A DNA stretch of 64,000 nt, from assembly GCA_023415915.1 (NCBI GenBank), contig JAEZIZ010000083.1, positions 62,001-126,000 of the forward strand, in the 5' to 3' direction. Source of the DNA: Bacillota bacterium (GTDB lineage: Bacteria; Bacillota; Clostridia; Christensenellales; SZUA-584). A model generated the notes under the pieces. The model ran no database searches, was not told where the DNA came from, and saw nothing but the letters and a program-made list of their open reading frames with translations. Every line of letters starts with the position of its first letter. Positions within the stretch are counted from its first letter, which is position 1. This document shows, piece by piece, positions 34,118-44,487 of the stretch. A program made the translations under genes and the position numbers.

Positions 34118-36943
34118 TTATTCTTTCGACAGCACTTTTTTAAGGTGCTCGCCCGTTGCGCTGCCGCTTGTATTCGCTATTTCCTCGGGCGTGCCCTTGG
34201 CTATCACGAGGCCGCCTGCGTCGCCGCCGTCGGGGCCTAAGTCTATGCAGTAATCGGCGCACTTTATAACGTCGAGGTTGTGCTCTATCACTATCACGGT
34301 GTTGCCTTTGTCCGCAAGCCTTGATAGTATCGCTATCAGCTTCTTCACATCGTCGGTGTGCAGCCCCGTAGTCGGCTCGTCGAGTATGAACAGCGTGTTG
34401 CCCGTCTGCTTCTTTGAAAGGTGAGTGGCGAGCTTTACGCGCTGCGCCTCTCCGCCCGAAAGCGTTGTGGAAGGCTGCCCCAGCTTGATGTAGCCAAGCC
34501 CCACGTCCTTTAGGACCGTAAGCTTGTCATATATTGCGGGAATGCCCGAGAAAAAGCTTTCCGCTTCCTCTACGGTCATATCGAGCACTTCCTGTATGTT
34601 CTTGCCTTTATACTTTACTTCCAGCGTCTCGCGGTTGTATCTCGCGCCCTTGCAGACTTCGCAGGGAACATAAACGTCGGGCAGAAAATGCATCTCAATC
34701 TTTATAATGCCGTCGCCGCTGCACGCCTCGCAGCGCCCGCCTTTAACGTTGAAAGAAAACCTTCCCTTGCCAAAGCCCCTTACTTTAGCGTCCTTTGTGG
34801 ATGCAAACAGGTCGCGTATGAACGTGAACACTCCGGTATACGTAGCGGGGTTGGAACGCGGCGTCCTTCCTATCGGACTCTGGTCTATATCCACGACTTT
34901 GTCTATAAGCTCCGCGCCCTCTATTTTTTCGTGCCTGCCGGGCTTATCCTTGGCGCGGTGTATCTTTTTAGCGAGCGCCTTGTAGAGTATCTCGCTTACC
35001 AACGTGGACTTGCCGCTGCCCGAAACGCCCGTAACGGCGGTTATCACGCCCAGCGGGAATGTTACGTCAATGTTTTTTAAATTGTTTTCGCTCGCGCCTA
35101 CTACCGTGAAATATCCGCTTGGGGTCCTCCTCTTAGCCGGCACTTCTATAGTTTTTGCTCCCGATAGATACTGCCCGGTTATCGATTTTTCGTCGGCCGC
35201 TATCTGTTCGGGCGTGCCCGCCGAAACAACCTGCCCGCCGTGTACGCCCGCGCCCGGGCCTATGTCTATTACATAGTCCGCGCTGCGGATGGTGTCCTCG
35301 TCGTGCTCAACGACGATAAGCGTGTTGCCCAGCGACTGCAGCGCCCGCAGCGTGTCGAGCAGCTTTTCGTTGTCGCGCTGGTGAAGGCCTATGCTCGGCT
35401 CGTCCAGTATGTAAAGCACGCCGGAAAGCCCCGAGCCTATCTGTGTGGCGAGACGTATGCGCTGCGCTTCCCCGCCCGAAAGCGTACCCGCGCTCCTCGA
35501 CAGCGTTAGGTACGAAAGCCCTACGTTTTTAAGGAAGTTCAAACGCGCCCGCAGCTCTTTTAATATTCTGTCCGCTATTATACTCTGCTTTTCGGTAAGC
35601 TCCAAGCTATCGAAAAACTTTATTACTTCGTCTATCGGCATATCCGAAAGCTCGGCTATATTCTTATCGCCCAGCTTTACCGCAAGCGGTTCTGGCTTTA
35701 GCCTTGCCCCGTTGCATACGGGACAAAGCAGCGTAGTCATATACTGCTCTATCTCGGCCTTCATCATTTCGGAATCGGTCTGCAAATAACGGCGCTCCAG
35801 GTTGGGTATTATGCCCTCAAAGCGGTTCAAAAACGTTCCCTGCCCGTATTCCGAAGAATAGTCCACCTCGAAGCGCTCGCTGTTTGTGCCGTAAAGTATC
35901 TTTTCCTGTATACTCCTGTCCAGTTCGCAAAAAGGCGTGTTCATATCAAAGCCGTAGTGCTTTGCCATGCCTTTGAAATACTGCGAGCCCCAGCTGTCCT
36001 TGGAGGCGCTGTTCCAGCCCGAAACGTGTACCGCGCCTTCGGCTAATGATTTTGTCTTGTCTGGCACGACGAGGTCTTCGTCCACCTTCATTATTGTCCC
36101 AAGGCCGTGGCAATGAGGGCAAGCCCCATATGGAGCGTTGAAAGAAAACATCCTCGGCGATATCTCGTCTATGCTTATACCGCAGTCTATGCACGCGTAG
36201 TTCTGCGAATACCGCTTCTCGCTGTTGGTTTCTGTGTCGAGCACCTTTACTACGCCGTCGCTTAATGAGAGCGCCGTTTCAATGGAATCGTGCAGCCTCG
36301 TGTCCATGTTATCCCTTAATACGAGTCTGTCCACCACCACGTCTATCGTATGCTTCTTGTTCTTGTCGAGAGTTATCTCTTCGTCGAGCATATATGTGAT
36401 GCCGTCCACTATTACGCGCGTATATCCCGAGCGGCTTAAATCCTCAAACACCTTGGTATACTGCCCTTTGCGGCCTGAAACTACAGGCGACATTATCATT
36501 ATCTTGGAGCCTGAGGGCATCTTCTTTATCTCGTCTATTATCTGGTCCACGGTCTGCCGCTCAATCTTTTTGCCGCATTTTACGCAATACGGCACGCCAG
36601 CTCTAGCGTACACAAGCCTTAAATAATCGTGTATCTCCGTGACCGTGCCGACTGTAGAGCGCGGGTTCCTGCTCGTCGTCTTCTGGTCTATCGAAATAGC
36701 GGGAGAAAGGCCGTCTATCGAATCGACGTCCGGCTTGTCCATCTGCCCCAAAAACAGGCGGGCGTAAGAGGACAGCGACTCCACGTAGCGCCTCTGTCCT
36801 TCCGCGTATATCGTATCGAACGCGAGCGACGATTTGCCGCTGCCCGATAGCCCCGTTATTACAACTAGCTTGTTTCTCGGTATTTTCACGTCTATGTTCT
36901 TTAAGTTATGTTCTCTTGCCCCTTTAACAGTTATGTAGTTCAT
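34118..36943 (-). CDS. uvrA: Excinuclease ABC subunit A
   Basis: 941 residues, full length. It detects damaged DNA for nucleotide excision repair. Two ABC ATPase modules: Walker A VITGLSGSGKSSLAFD and VTGVSGSGKSTLVSE; signature LSGGEAQRIRLA and LSGGEAQRVKLA. The zinc finger CEACSGDGIIKIEMHF with CEVCKG, and another CVKCGKK/CIDCG/CPHC set, are present. Its start overlaps uvrB's end by four bases, so uvrB-uvrA is one operon. Confidence 0.98.
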   Translation of the reverse strand: MNYITVKGAREHNLKNIDVKIPRNKLVVITGLSGSGKSSLAFDTIYAEGQRRYVESLSSYARLFLGQMDKPDVDSIDGLSPAISIDQKTTSRNPRSTVGTVTEIHDYLRLVYARAGVPYCVKCGKKIERQTVDQIIDEIKKMPSGSKIMIMSPVVSGRKGQYTKVFEDLSRSGYTRVIVDGITYMLDEEITLDKNKKHTIDVVVDRLVLRDNMDTRLHDSIETALSLSDGVVKVLDTETNSEKRYSQNYACIDCGISIDEISPRMFSFNAPYGACPHCHGLGTIMKVDEDLVVPDKTKSLAEGAVHVSGWNSASKDSWGSQYFKGMAKHYGFDMNTPFCELDRSIQEKILYGTNSERFEVDYSSEYGQGTFLNRFEGIIPNLERRYLQTDSEMMKAEIEQYMTTLLCPVCNGARLKPEPLAVKLGDKNIAELSDMPIDEVIKFFDSLELTEKQSIIADRILKELRARLNFLKNVGLSYLTLSRSAGTLSGGEAQRIRLATQIGSGLSGVLYILDEPSIGLHQRDNEKLLDTLRALQSLGNTLIVVEHDEDTIRSADYVIDIGPGAGVHGGQVVSAGTPEQIAADEKSITGQYLSGAKTIEVPAKRRTPSGYFTVVGASENNLKNIDVTFPLGVITAVTGVSGSGKSTLVSEILYKALAKKIHRAKDKPGRHEKIEGAELIDKVVDIDQSPIGRTPRSNPATYTGVFTFIRDLFASTKDAKVRGFGKGRFSFNVKGGRCEACSGDGIIKIEMHFLPDVYVPCEVCKGARYNRETLEVKYKGKNIQEVLDMTVEEAESFFSGIPAIYDKLTVLKDVGLGYIKLGQPSTTLSGGEAQRVKLATHLSKKQTGNTLFILDEPTTGLHTDDVKKLIAILSRLADKGNTVIVIEHNLDVIKCADYCIDLGPDGGDAGGLVIAKGTPEEIANTSGSATGEHLKKVLSKE

Positions 36944-38901
36944 TTTGCGCCTTTTCTTATGTATTCTTTAAGCCTGAACAGTTCGTCGCGCAGCGCGGCC
37001 GCAGCCTCAAACTCAAGCTCCATTGCCGCCTGCCTCATCTGTTTTTCCACTATCGCAGCTTTCTTCATCGCTTCGTCTTTCGTTAAATGTTCGCTGTCAC
37101 GCACTGGCTTTGTTATCTCTATCATCTCGTGCGTTTCTTTTACTATCGTCTTCGGTGTGATATTGTGCTCTTTATTGTACGCCATCTGCATTTCACGGCG
37201 GCGGTTTGTTTCGTCCATAGCCCGCCGCATAGAGCCGGTTACGGTATCGGCGTAAAGCAGCACGCGTCCTTCGGAGTTCCTAGCGGCGCGACCTATCGTC
37301 TGTATAAGCGAAGTTTCGTTCCTTAAGAACCCTTCCTTATCGGCGTCCAGTATAGCGACCAAAGCGACTTCGGGAAGGTCGAGCCCCTCGCGCAGCAGAT
37401 TTATGCCCACAAGCACGTCGAATTCGCCCATCCTCAGCTGGCGGATTATCTCCATGCGCTCCAAAGTCTCTACGTCGGAATGCATGTATCTTACCTTGAG
37501 CCCCAGCTCTTTGTAGTAATCTGTAAGCCGCTCCGCCATCCTCTTCGTCATAGTCGTAACGAGTACGCGGAACCCCTTCTTTACGGTGGCGCGTATCTCC
37601 CCGAGCAGATGCTCCACCTGCCCTTTCGCGGGCAGTACGGTCACTTCAGGGTCTATAAGCCCGGTTGGCCTGACTATCTGTTCCACTACGCTTCCTGCGA
37701 GCTTGCGCTCGTATTCGGCGGGTGTGGCGCTCACATATACCGTTTGGCCCTGCCGCTCTCTGAACTCGTCGAACGTAAGCGGCCTGTTGTCGTAAGCAGA
37801 CGGCAGGCGGAACCCGTATTTAACTAGCATATCCTTGCGCGAAAAGTCGCCCTTGTACATGGCTCTTAGCTGCGGCAGCATTACGTGCGACTCGTCTATG
37901 AACATAAGATAGTCCTTAGGGAAATAGTCGAGCAGCGTAAACGGAGGCTCGCCCGGCTTGCGGCCGTCGAAATACCGCGAATAGTTCTCTATGCCGCTGC
38001 AATAACCGAGCTCGCGCAGCATCTCTATGTCATACGTAGTGCGCTGCTTTAAACGCTCAGCTTCCAAAAACTTGCCTTCGCTCCTGAACTTTTCCACCTG
38101 CATTGTCAGGTCGTCTTTTATTTCTTCGAGCTTTGAGAGCATCGCCTCGTGCTCTATCGCGTAGTGCGTCGCGGGGAATATCGCGACATGGGAACGCATT
38201 GCGAGCGCGCGGCCCGTTATGGCTTCTATTTCGAGTATGCGCTCTATCTCGTCGCCGAAGAACTCTATACGCACGGCCTTATCGAGAGTGCTCGCGGGGA
38301 AAACCTCTACCGTGTCTCCGCGCACCCTGAAATTGCCCCTGTTGAAATCTATATCGCTTCTGTTATAGTTGTTGTCAACAAGACGAGCGAGCAGGTCTTC
38401 GCGCGATATGGACATGCCCGGGCGAAGCGATATGCTCATCTTTAAATATTCTTCCGGGTCGCCTATCGAATAAATGCAGGAAACGGATGCCACAACTATC
38501 ACATCGCGCCTCTCCTGCAGCGCGGACGTGGCGCTGTGTCGCAGACGGTCTATCTCGTCGTTTATACTCGCGTCCTTTTCGATGTATAGATCCTGACCCG
38601 GAACATACGCCTCGGGCTGATAATAGTCGTAGTAGCTTACGAAAAACTCCACGGCGTTATCCGGAAAGTATTCGCGGAACTCTCCGCATAGCTGCGCAGC
38701 GAGCGTTTTATTATGCGCGAGAACAAGCGTGGGACGGTTGAGCCGCTCAATAACGTTCGCCATTGTAAACGTCTTTCCGCTTCCAGTAACGCCGAGAAGC
38801 ACCTGATCGCGCCTGCCTTCCCGTATGCCGCGCACAAGCGCGTCTATAGCCTCGGGCTGGCTTCCCGACGGCTTATATTTAGCGCATAGTTTAAAGTTCA
38901 T
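36940..38901 (-). CDS. uvrB: Excinuclease ABC subunit B
   Basis: 653 residues from the ATG at 38899-38901 (NFKLCAKYKPSGSQPEAID), preceded by GAGGTGTGTT; a longer frame adds a hydrophobic, non-homologous start and is rejected. UvrB helicase: Walker A LLGVTGSGKTFTMANV, DEAD-like MFIDESHV, the beta-hairpin YYDYYQPEAYVP that probes DNA, and a C-terminal UVR motif (AAIVEKQMRQAAMELEFE) that contacts UvrC. Upstream of uvrA. Confidence 0.97.
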   Translation of the reverse strand: MNFKLCAKYKPSGSQPEAIDALVRGIREGRRDQVLLGVTGSGKTFTMANVIERLNRPTLVLAHNKTLAAQLCGEFREYFPDNAVEFFVSYYDYYQPEAYVPGQDLYIEKDASINDEIDRLRHSATSALQERRDVIVVASVSCIYSIGDPEEYLKMSISLRPGMSISREDLLARLVDNNYNRSDIDFNRGNFRVRGDTVEVFPASTLDKAVRIEFFGDEIERILEIEAITGRALAMRSHVAIFPATHYAIEHEAMLSKLEEIKDDLTMQVEKFRSEGKFLEAERLKQRTTYDIEMLRELGYCSGIENYSRYFDGRKPGEPPFTLLDYFPKDYLMFIDESHVMLPQLRAMYKGDFSRKDMLVKYGFRLPSAYDNRPLTFDEFRERQGQTVYVSATPAEYERKLAGSVVEQIVRPTGLIDPEVTVLPAKGQVEHLLGEIRATVKKGFRVLVTTMTKRMAERLTDYYKELGLKVRYMHSDVETLERMEIIRQLRMGEFDVLVGINLLREGLDLPEVALVAILDADKEGFLRNETSLIQTIGRAARNSEGRVLLYADTVTGSMRRAMDETNRRREMQMAYNKEHNITPKTIVKETHEMIEITKPVRDSEHLTKDEAMKKAAIVEKQMRQAAMELEFEAAAALRDELFRLKEYIRKGAK

Positions 38902-39182
38902 AACACACCTCGTTTTGCCACACAACAGTATACAATAACCGGGCGGGTATGCCAATAGAAAATAGATAAAAAATCGAACATTTTTTCTATTGTTCATCTG
39001 TTTTCTGAAATGGAGAAATATAGCAAAATATGACGAATATGAATAATTCAAAAATAAAAATTTCATTTTTTTATAAAAACCTATTTTCTTTTTGATTTAT
39101 TGTGTTATTATAATAAATTGTAATATGTAATTTTCTATCCTGAAAAGTACTTTTTAGTGATAGTTTTTATTGGAGGTTTATC

Positions 39183-40529
39183 ATGGCTTTGACTAATTCT
39201 TATCTGAAAGGTGTATTTGACGCTGTAAAAAGAAGAGACCCAGGTGAACCCGAGTTTCTCCAGGCGGTAAGCGAAGTGCTGGAATCCTGCCAGAAGGTCA
39301 TTGAACACCATCCCGAGCTCGAGAAGGAGGGCATAATGGAGCGTATAGTCGAGCCTGAACGCGTAATCACATTCCGCGTTTCCTGGCTTGACGATAAAGG
39401 CAGGTTGCAGGTTAACAGAGGATACCGCGTTCAGTTCAATTCTGCTATCGGCCCCTATAAAGGCGGACTGCGCTTTCATCCTTCGGTTACACTCTCAGTC
39501 ATCAAGTTTCTGGGGTTTGAGCAATGCTTTAAAAACGCGCTCACAGGCCTGCCTATGGGCGGAGGCAAGGGCGGAAGCGATTTTGACCCCAAGGGCAAGA
39601 GCGACCGCGAAATAATGCGTTTCTGCCAGAGCTTTATGACGGAACTCAGCCGCCATATAGGGCAGTTTACCGACGTGCCCGCAGGCGACATAGGCGTAGG
39701 CGGAAGAGAGATAGGTTATCTTTACGGGCAGTACAAGCGCTTAAGGAACGAATTTACCGGCGTGCTTACCGGCAAAGGGCTTTCTTACGGCGGGTCGCTC
39801 GCACGCACAGAAGCTACGGGCTACGGCCTTTGCTATCTCGTAGCGGAGATGCTTAAAGCGCGGGGCGAATCTATGAAGGGCAAGACGATAGCGGTATCGG
39901 GCAGCGGCAACGTCGCCATATATGCTATCGAGAAGGCGCAGCAGATGGGCGGCAACGTAGTTACGCTTTCCGACTCCAACGGATATATATACGATCCCAA
40001 CGGCATAAACCTGAAAATCGTCAAGGATATAAAGGAAGTGCGCCGCGGACGCATAAGCGAATACGCAAAGCTCGTTCCCGGCTCGGTATACAAGGAAGGA
40101 AGGGGCGTATGGACGGTTAAATGCGACATAGCTCTCCCCTGCGCCACACAGAACGAGCTCGACGAAAACGACGCCAAGACGCTTATAGCGAACGGCTGCC
40201 AGTATGTAGGCGAAGGCGCGAACATGCCCAGCACGCCTCAGGCCATAGCGCTGTTCAAGAAGAACAAGGTGTACTTCGCTCCCGGCAAAGCAGCAAACGC
40301 AGGCGGCGTTGCTACTTCAGGTCTCGAGATGAGCCAGAACTCAGAGAGGCGTTCGTGGACTTTTGAAGAAGTGGACGCGCAGCTGCAGAGAATAATGAAG
40401 GATATATTCGCAACCGCCACCGCTACTGCTAAAGAGTACGGCGATCCGGAAGACTTGGAGCTCGGCGCGAACATCGCGGGACTCCTTAAAATAGCGGACG
40501 CCATGATAGCTCAGGGCGTAGCGTATTAA
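39183..40529 (+). CDS. gdhA: NADP-type glutamate dehydrogenase
   Basis: 448 residues, typical of hexameric small GDH. It interconverts glutamate and 2-oxoglutarate plus ammonia. The substrate site is GLPMGGGKGGSDFDPKG; the nucleotide fold begins at AVSGSGNVAIYAIEKA; the end GANIAGLLKIADAM is typical. GGAGG precedes the ATG. A possible promoter has TATAAT at 39109-39114 with a weak -35. It is divergent from uvrB and ends at a strong terminator. Confidence 0.96.
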   Translation: MALTNSYLKGVFDAVKRRDPGEPEFLQAVSEVLESCQKVIEHHPELEKEGIMERIVEPERVITFRVSWLDDKGRLQVNRGYRVQFNSAIGPYKGGLRFHPSVTLSVIKFLGFEQCFKNALTGLPMGGGKGGSDFDPKGKSDREIMRFCQSFMTELSRHIGQFTDVPAGDIGVGGREIGYLYGQYKRLRNEFTGVLTGKGLSYGGSLARTEATGYGLCYLVAEMLKARGESMKGKTIAVSGSGNVAIYAIEKAQQMGGNVVTLSDSNGYIYDPNGINLKIVKDIKEVRRGRISEYAKLVPGSVYKEGRGVWTVKCDIALPCATQNELDENDAKTLIANGCQYVGEGANMPSTPQAIALFKKNKVYFAPGKAANAGGVATSGLEMSQNSERRSWTFEEVDAQLQRIMKDIFATATATAKEYGDPEDLELGANIAGLLKIADAMIAQGVAY

Positions 40530-40555
40530 ACAAAACGCATCGTATAAGATTACTA

Positions 40556-40593
40556 ATGCCGTTCGGACAAAATCCGGACGGCATGTTTTTATT
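40556..40593 (+). terminator. Terminator of gdhA
   Basis: ATGCCGTTCGGA and TCCGGACGGCAT form a 12-base-pair stem with one mismatch around CAAAA, then GTTTTTATT. It begins 26 bases after the gdhA stop codon. Confidence 0.85.
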
Positions 40594-40602
40594 ATTACAA
40601 CA

Positions 40603-40697
40603 AGGTGGCACAAAGCGGATGAGGTGACAAGCCAAAAGCTGTTTAATTCACACCTCATCAGTCGCCTGCGGCGACAGCTTCCCCTCTCAGGGGAAGC
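40603..40697. repeat. Intergenic inverted repeat with AAGGTGGC...GATGAGGTG
   Basis: CAAGGTGGCACAAAGCGGATGAGGTG is partly repeated in reverse as CACCTCATCAGTCGCC...GACAGCTTCCCCT, making a large hairpin. The same words (AAGGTGGCxCAAAGCG and GATGAGGTG) occur at 57900-57946. Between convergent gdhA and folC, it may double as a terminator. Confidence 0.6.
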
Positions 40698-40715
40698 CTT
40701 AAACGAAAAAATCTA

Positions 40716-41834
40716 CTACCGTTTTATAATATCCGACACAAAGCCCGCGAGGTAGAACGAGCCGCAGACTACAAGCAGCGCACCGTCCTTTAGCGCCTGA
40801 GCTTTAGCCATTTCAAAAGCAGCTGATGCGTCCTGCTCCACAGTGCATTTTATATACAGCGGAAAGCGCTCGCAAAGCGATTCGGGCGAAGCTCCTCTCG
40901 CTTGGACAACCTGCGTTATAAAAGCCTTATTGAAAACTCTGCCCAGCTTTTCAATTATCGCTTCATAATCTTTATTCTTCATGCAAGCGAACAGCAGCAC
41001 GAAATTGCCGCCGGGAAAGAGCCTGTCAAGCGTACGGATAAGCTCGTCCATCGCGGCGGCGTTGTGGGCGCCGTCCAATATGGTATCTGGGCTGCCCTTT
41101 ATGTATTCTATACGGCACGAAAGCTGCGCGCGCGAGACGCCTTTTTTTATGCTTTCATAGTCTATTCCAAGCTGCTTTGCCGCCAGCGCGGCGAGCGCTG
41201 AGTTCTGCGGCTGGCTTGCGCCTATCGCGCTTAAGAAGTATTCCTCGCCGTCGGATAAGAATGTCTGCCCGTCCACGGAGCTTGACAAAATTTCGACAGG
41301 ACGCACGAACTTCAGCGGGGCTTTTCTTTCTCTGCAATGCTCGTATATTACCTTTACGGCTTCGCTATGCTGCACCGCGGATACTACGGGAATACAAGGT
41401 TTTATAATGCCGCACTTTTCAGCGGCTATCTCGTTAAGGCTGCCGCCCAGCACGTCCATGTGATCGTAGTCTATATTCGTAAGAACCACAACTGACGGCT
41501 GTATAACGTTAGTGGGGTCGAGCCTCCCCCCCAGCCCTGTTTCCATTACCGCGATATCGACTCCCTGCTGCTCGAACCATAAAAGCGCGGCAGCGGTATA
41601 CGCGGCGAACGGCGTTTCGTTGACGGCTAGGCCGTTTTCCTTTACCTCGCGAAGCAGACTATATAGTTCTTCCTCGCTTATGCACTCGCCGTTTATGCGC
41701 ATACGTTCCGTTTCGGATATTATATGCGGCGATGTAAAGCACCCGCACCTGTATCCGGCGGCGGTAATTATACTGCTTATATATTCTGCGACGGAGCCCT
41801 TGCCATTCGTGCCCGCTATATGGACGTATCTCAT
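40716..41834 (-). CDS. folC: Folylpolyglutamate / dihydrofolate synthase, short N-terminus
   Basis: 372 residues; most FolC proteins are about 420-440. It adds glutamates to folates using ATP. P-loop HIAGTNGKGSVAEYI starts only three residues from the ATG, while homologues have about 40 residues before it. The Mur-ligase features DYDHMDVLGG and ILDGAHNAAAM are present. Its ATG overlaps the valS stop (ATGA), so no room exists for the missing segment in frame. So the short form looks real. It is co-transcribed with valS behind the T-box. Confidence 0.9.
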   Translation of the reverse strand: MRYVHIAGTNGKGSVAEYISSIITAAGYRCGCFTSPHIISETERMRINGECISEEELYSLLREVKENGLAVNETPFAAYTAAALLWFEQQGVDIAVMETGLGGRLDPTNVIQPSVVVLTNIDYDHMDVLGGSLNEIAAEKCGIIKPCIPVVSAVQHSEAVKVIYEHCRERKAPLKFVRPVEILSSSVDGQTFLSDGEEYFLSAIGASQPQNSALAALAAKQLGIDYESIKKGVSRAQLSCRIEYIKGSPDTILDGAHNAAAMDELIRTLDRLFPGGNFVLLFACMKNKDYEAIIEKLGRVFNKAFITQVVQARGASPESLCERFPLYIKCTVEQDASAAFEMAKAQALKDGALLVVCGSFYLAGFVSDIIKR

Positions 41835-44461
41835 TTGCGCAGCTCAGAAAGCCTTTGGTTTATAGCCGCGAGCATGTCACGGTATTTTGCAAGTTTGTCA
41901 CGTTCTTCCTGCACGACTGCGGCCGGAGCCTTGTCCACGAACCTGCTGTTTGAAAGCAGGCTTTGGGCGCGCTTTATCTCGCCTTCCAGACGTTTCGCCT
42001 CGCCCTCGAGCCGCGCAACCTCTTTGTCTATGTCGATAAGCTCCCCGAGCGGCATGAAGGCTTCCGCTCCTATGCCTACGACGGAAACGGAGTTTTCGGG
42101 AACGTCCTTCTTGCTTTCTATAAACTTTATTCCGGAAGCGTAAGCCAGCCTTGCGATGTACTGCGCGCACATCTCATAATCCTGCCTTGATTCACCGGAA
42201 GCGAGTATGCTTATTTCCGCCTTCCTGTTTGCCGGAACGTTCATCTCGGCGCGCAGATTTCTTATGCCGCGCACCATCTCCATCACGTTTTGCATAGCCT
42301 TCTCTTCAACGTCATATATACTGCCGGCCTCGGGCCATTGCGATACCATTATGCTTCCCGTCGTCGCAGGCAGCGACTTGTATATCTCCTCGGTGATGAA
42401 CGGCATAAAAGGATGAAGCAGCTTAAGCGTATCCGCGAGAACGAAATTCAGCACCGAAACCGCAGTGTTTTTATCCGCCTCGTTATCGGAGTTAAGGCGC
42501 GGCTTTGCCATTTCTATATACCAGTCGCAGTATTCGTTCCAAAGGAAGTCGTGCACCTTCTGCGCTGCCATGCCGAGTTCGAAGCGCTCAATAAGTTCGG
42601 TGACGTCCGTTATCGTATCAGCGAGCCGCGAAAGTATCCACTTATCGGCTATATCGAGTCTGCTCTCGTCAATAGGCGCAACGCTTTCGCCGGTGTTTAA
42701 AAGCACGAACCTTGCGGCGTTCCATATCTTATTGGAGAAGTTGCGGGCGTTTATTACCTTTTCTGTAGAGAAGCGCATATCGCCGCCCACCCTGACGCCT
42801 ACTGCAAGGCTGAACCTCAGCGCGTCCGCGCCGTATTCTTCTACAATATCAAGCGGGTCTATACCGTTGTTAAGCGATTTGCTCATCTTGCGGCCCTGCT
42901 CGTCGCGCACGAGCCCGTGTATGTTGACGTATTCAAAGGGCTTTTCACCCATGCACTCATAGCCCGACATTATCATCCTCGCAACCCAGAAGAATATTAT
43001 GTCGTATGCGGTGACCAGCACATTGGTGGGATAGAAGTATTCAAGATCCAGCGTTTTGTCGGGCCAGCCGAGAGTAGAGAACGGCCAAAGCCCGCTGCTG
43101 AACCAAGTGTCGAGCACTTCTTCGTCCTGCGTAAAGCGTTTGCAGCCGCATGCGCATTCATTTGGCTCTTCGCGCGCCACTATCATATTACCGCAGTCCG
43201 CGCAGTAATAGGCGGGTATCCTGTGGCCCCACCAAAGCTGGCGCGATATGCACCAGTCGCGTATGTTGTCCATCCACGAGAAATATATGCTCTGGCTATG
43301 TTCGGGTACAAACTTTATGTCCCCGTTTCTCACGGCGTCAATGGCGGGCTTTGCGAGGCTTTTCATCGAAACGAACCACTGCTTGGAAACTATAGGCTCC
43401 ACTACGGTATCGCACCTGTAGCAGTGTCCTACGTTATTCTTGTGGTCTTCCGTCTTTACAAGCAGCCCGAGCTCGGTAAGCTCCTTAATTATAAGCTCCC
43501 TTGCCTCATAGCGTTCCTTGCCTTCAAACTTGCCGCCCAGGCTGTTTACATATCCTTTGTCGTCCAGCACGCGGATGACGGGAAGCTTGTGCCTTGCGCC
43601 TACTTCGAAGTCGTTGGGGTCGTGGGCGGGCGTTATCTTAACGGCGCCGGTTCCGAACTCCATATCGACGTATTCGTCCGCAATAACGGGTATCACGCGG
43701 TTTACAAGCGGCAGCACTACGTTCTTTCCAACTATGCCTTTATATCTTTTATCCTTCGGGTTTACCGCGACGGCTGTATCGCCCAGCATGGTCTCCGGCC
43801 GCGTGGTAGCAACTATTACGCCTTCCCCGCCATCCTCCGCCGGATAGCGCATATACCAGAGGTGCGAATCGTGCTCCGTGTATTCCACTTCGGCGTCTGA
43901 AAGAGCTGTTTCGCAGTCGGGGCACCAGTTGATTATACGGTCTCCCCTGTATATAAGCCCCTTTTCGTACAGACGCACGAAGAATTCTTTAACCGCTCTT
44001 GAGCAGCCTTCGTCCATCGTGAAGCGCTCGCGCGACCAGTCGCACGACGATCCGAGCTTTTTGAGCTGCTCGACTATCCTGCCGCCGTACTGCTCCTTCC
44101 ACGCCCACGCGCGCTTTAAGAACTCCTCGCGGCCTATCTCCTCTTTTGAAGTGCCCTCTTCCCTTAGCTTATCCGCTATCTTGACTTCGGTAGCTATGCT
44201 CGCGTGGTCCGTTCCGGGCAGCCACAGCGCGGCGTAGCCCTGCATGCGCTTAGTTCTTATAATAGCGTCCTGCAGCATGTTGTCGAGCGCGTGCCCCATA
44301 TGAAGCTGCCCCGTTATATTAGGCGGAGGTATGACTATAGTATACGGCTTTTTGTTCTTGTCTATCTCCGCGCGGAAATATCCGGCGTTTACCCATTCGT
44401 TATATAAGCGCTGTTCTACTTCTTTAGGGTCATATACCTTGTTCAATTCTTTTGCACACAT
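41831..44461 (-). CDS. valS: Valyl-tRNA synthetase
   Basis: 876 residues. It charges tRNA-Val. The class I signatures are PPNITGQLHMGHALDN (HIGH-type HMGH) and GRKMSKSLNNG (KMSKS). The editing domain has TTRPETMLGDTAV and the C-terminal coiled coil is IDIDKEVARLEGEAKRLEGE. A zinc-like set CADCGNMIVA/CACGC is present. It is preceded by a T-box leader at 44488-44722 and overlaps folC by four bases. Confidence 0.98.
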   Translation of the reverse strand: MCAKELNKVYDPKEVEQRLYNEWVNAGYFRAEIDKNKKPYTIVIPPPNITGQLHMGHALDNMLQDAIIRTKRMQGYAALWLPGTDHASIATEVKIADKLREEGTSKEEIGREEFLKRAWAWKEQYGGRIVEQLKKLGSSCDWSRERFTMDEGCSRAVKEFFVRLYEKGLIYRGDRIINWCPDCETALSDAEVEYTEHDSHLWYMRYPAEDGGEGVIVATTRPETMLGDTAVAVNPKDKRYKGIVGKNVVLPLVNRVIPVIADEYVDMEFGTGAVKITPAHDPNDFEVGARHKLPVIRVLDDKGYVNSLGGKFEGKERYEARELIIKELTELGLLVKTEDHKNNVGHCYRCDTVVEPIVSKQWFVSMKSLAKPAIDAVRNGDIKFVPEHSQSIYFSWMDNIRDWCISRQLWWGHRIPAYYCADCGNMIVAREEPNECACGCKRFTQDEEVLDTWFSSGLWPFSTLGWPDKTLDLEYFYPTNVLVTAYDIIFFWVARMIMSGYECMGEKPFEYVNIHGLVRDEQGRKMSKSLNNGIDPLDIVEEYGADALRFSLAVGVRVGGDMRFSTEKVINARNFSNKIWNAARFVLLNTGESVAPIDESRLDIADKWILSRLADTITDVTELIERFELGMAAQKVHDFLWNEYCDWYIEMAKPRLNSDNEADKNTAVSVLNFVLADTLKLLHPFMPFITEEIYKSLPATTGSIMVSQWPEAGSIYDVEEKAMQNVMEMVRGIRNLRAEMNVPANRKAEISILASGESRQDYEMCAQYIARLAYASGIKFIESKKDVPENSVSVVGIGAEAFMPLGELIDIDKEVARLEGEAKRLEGEIKRAQSLLSNSRFVDKAPAAVVQEERDKLAKYRDMLAAINQRLSELRK

Positions 44462-44487
44462 ATTCCGTCCTCCAATAATCTACAAAT

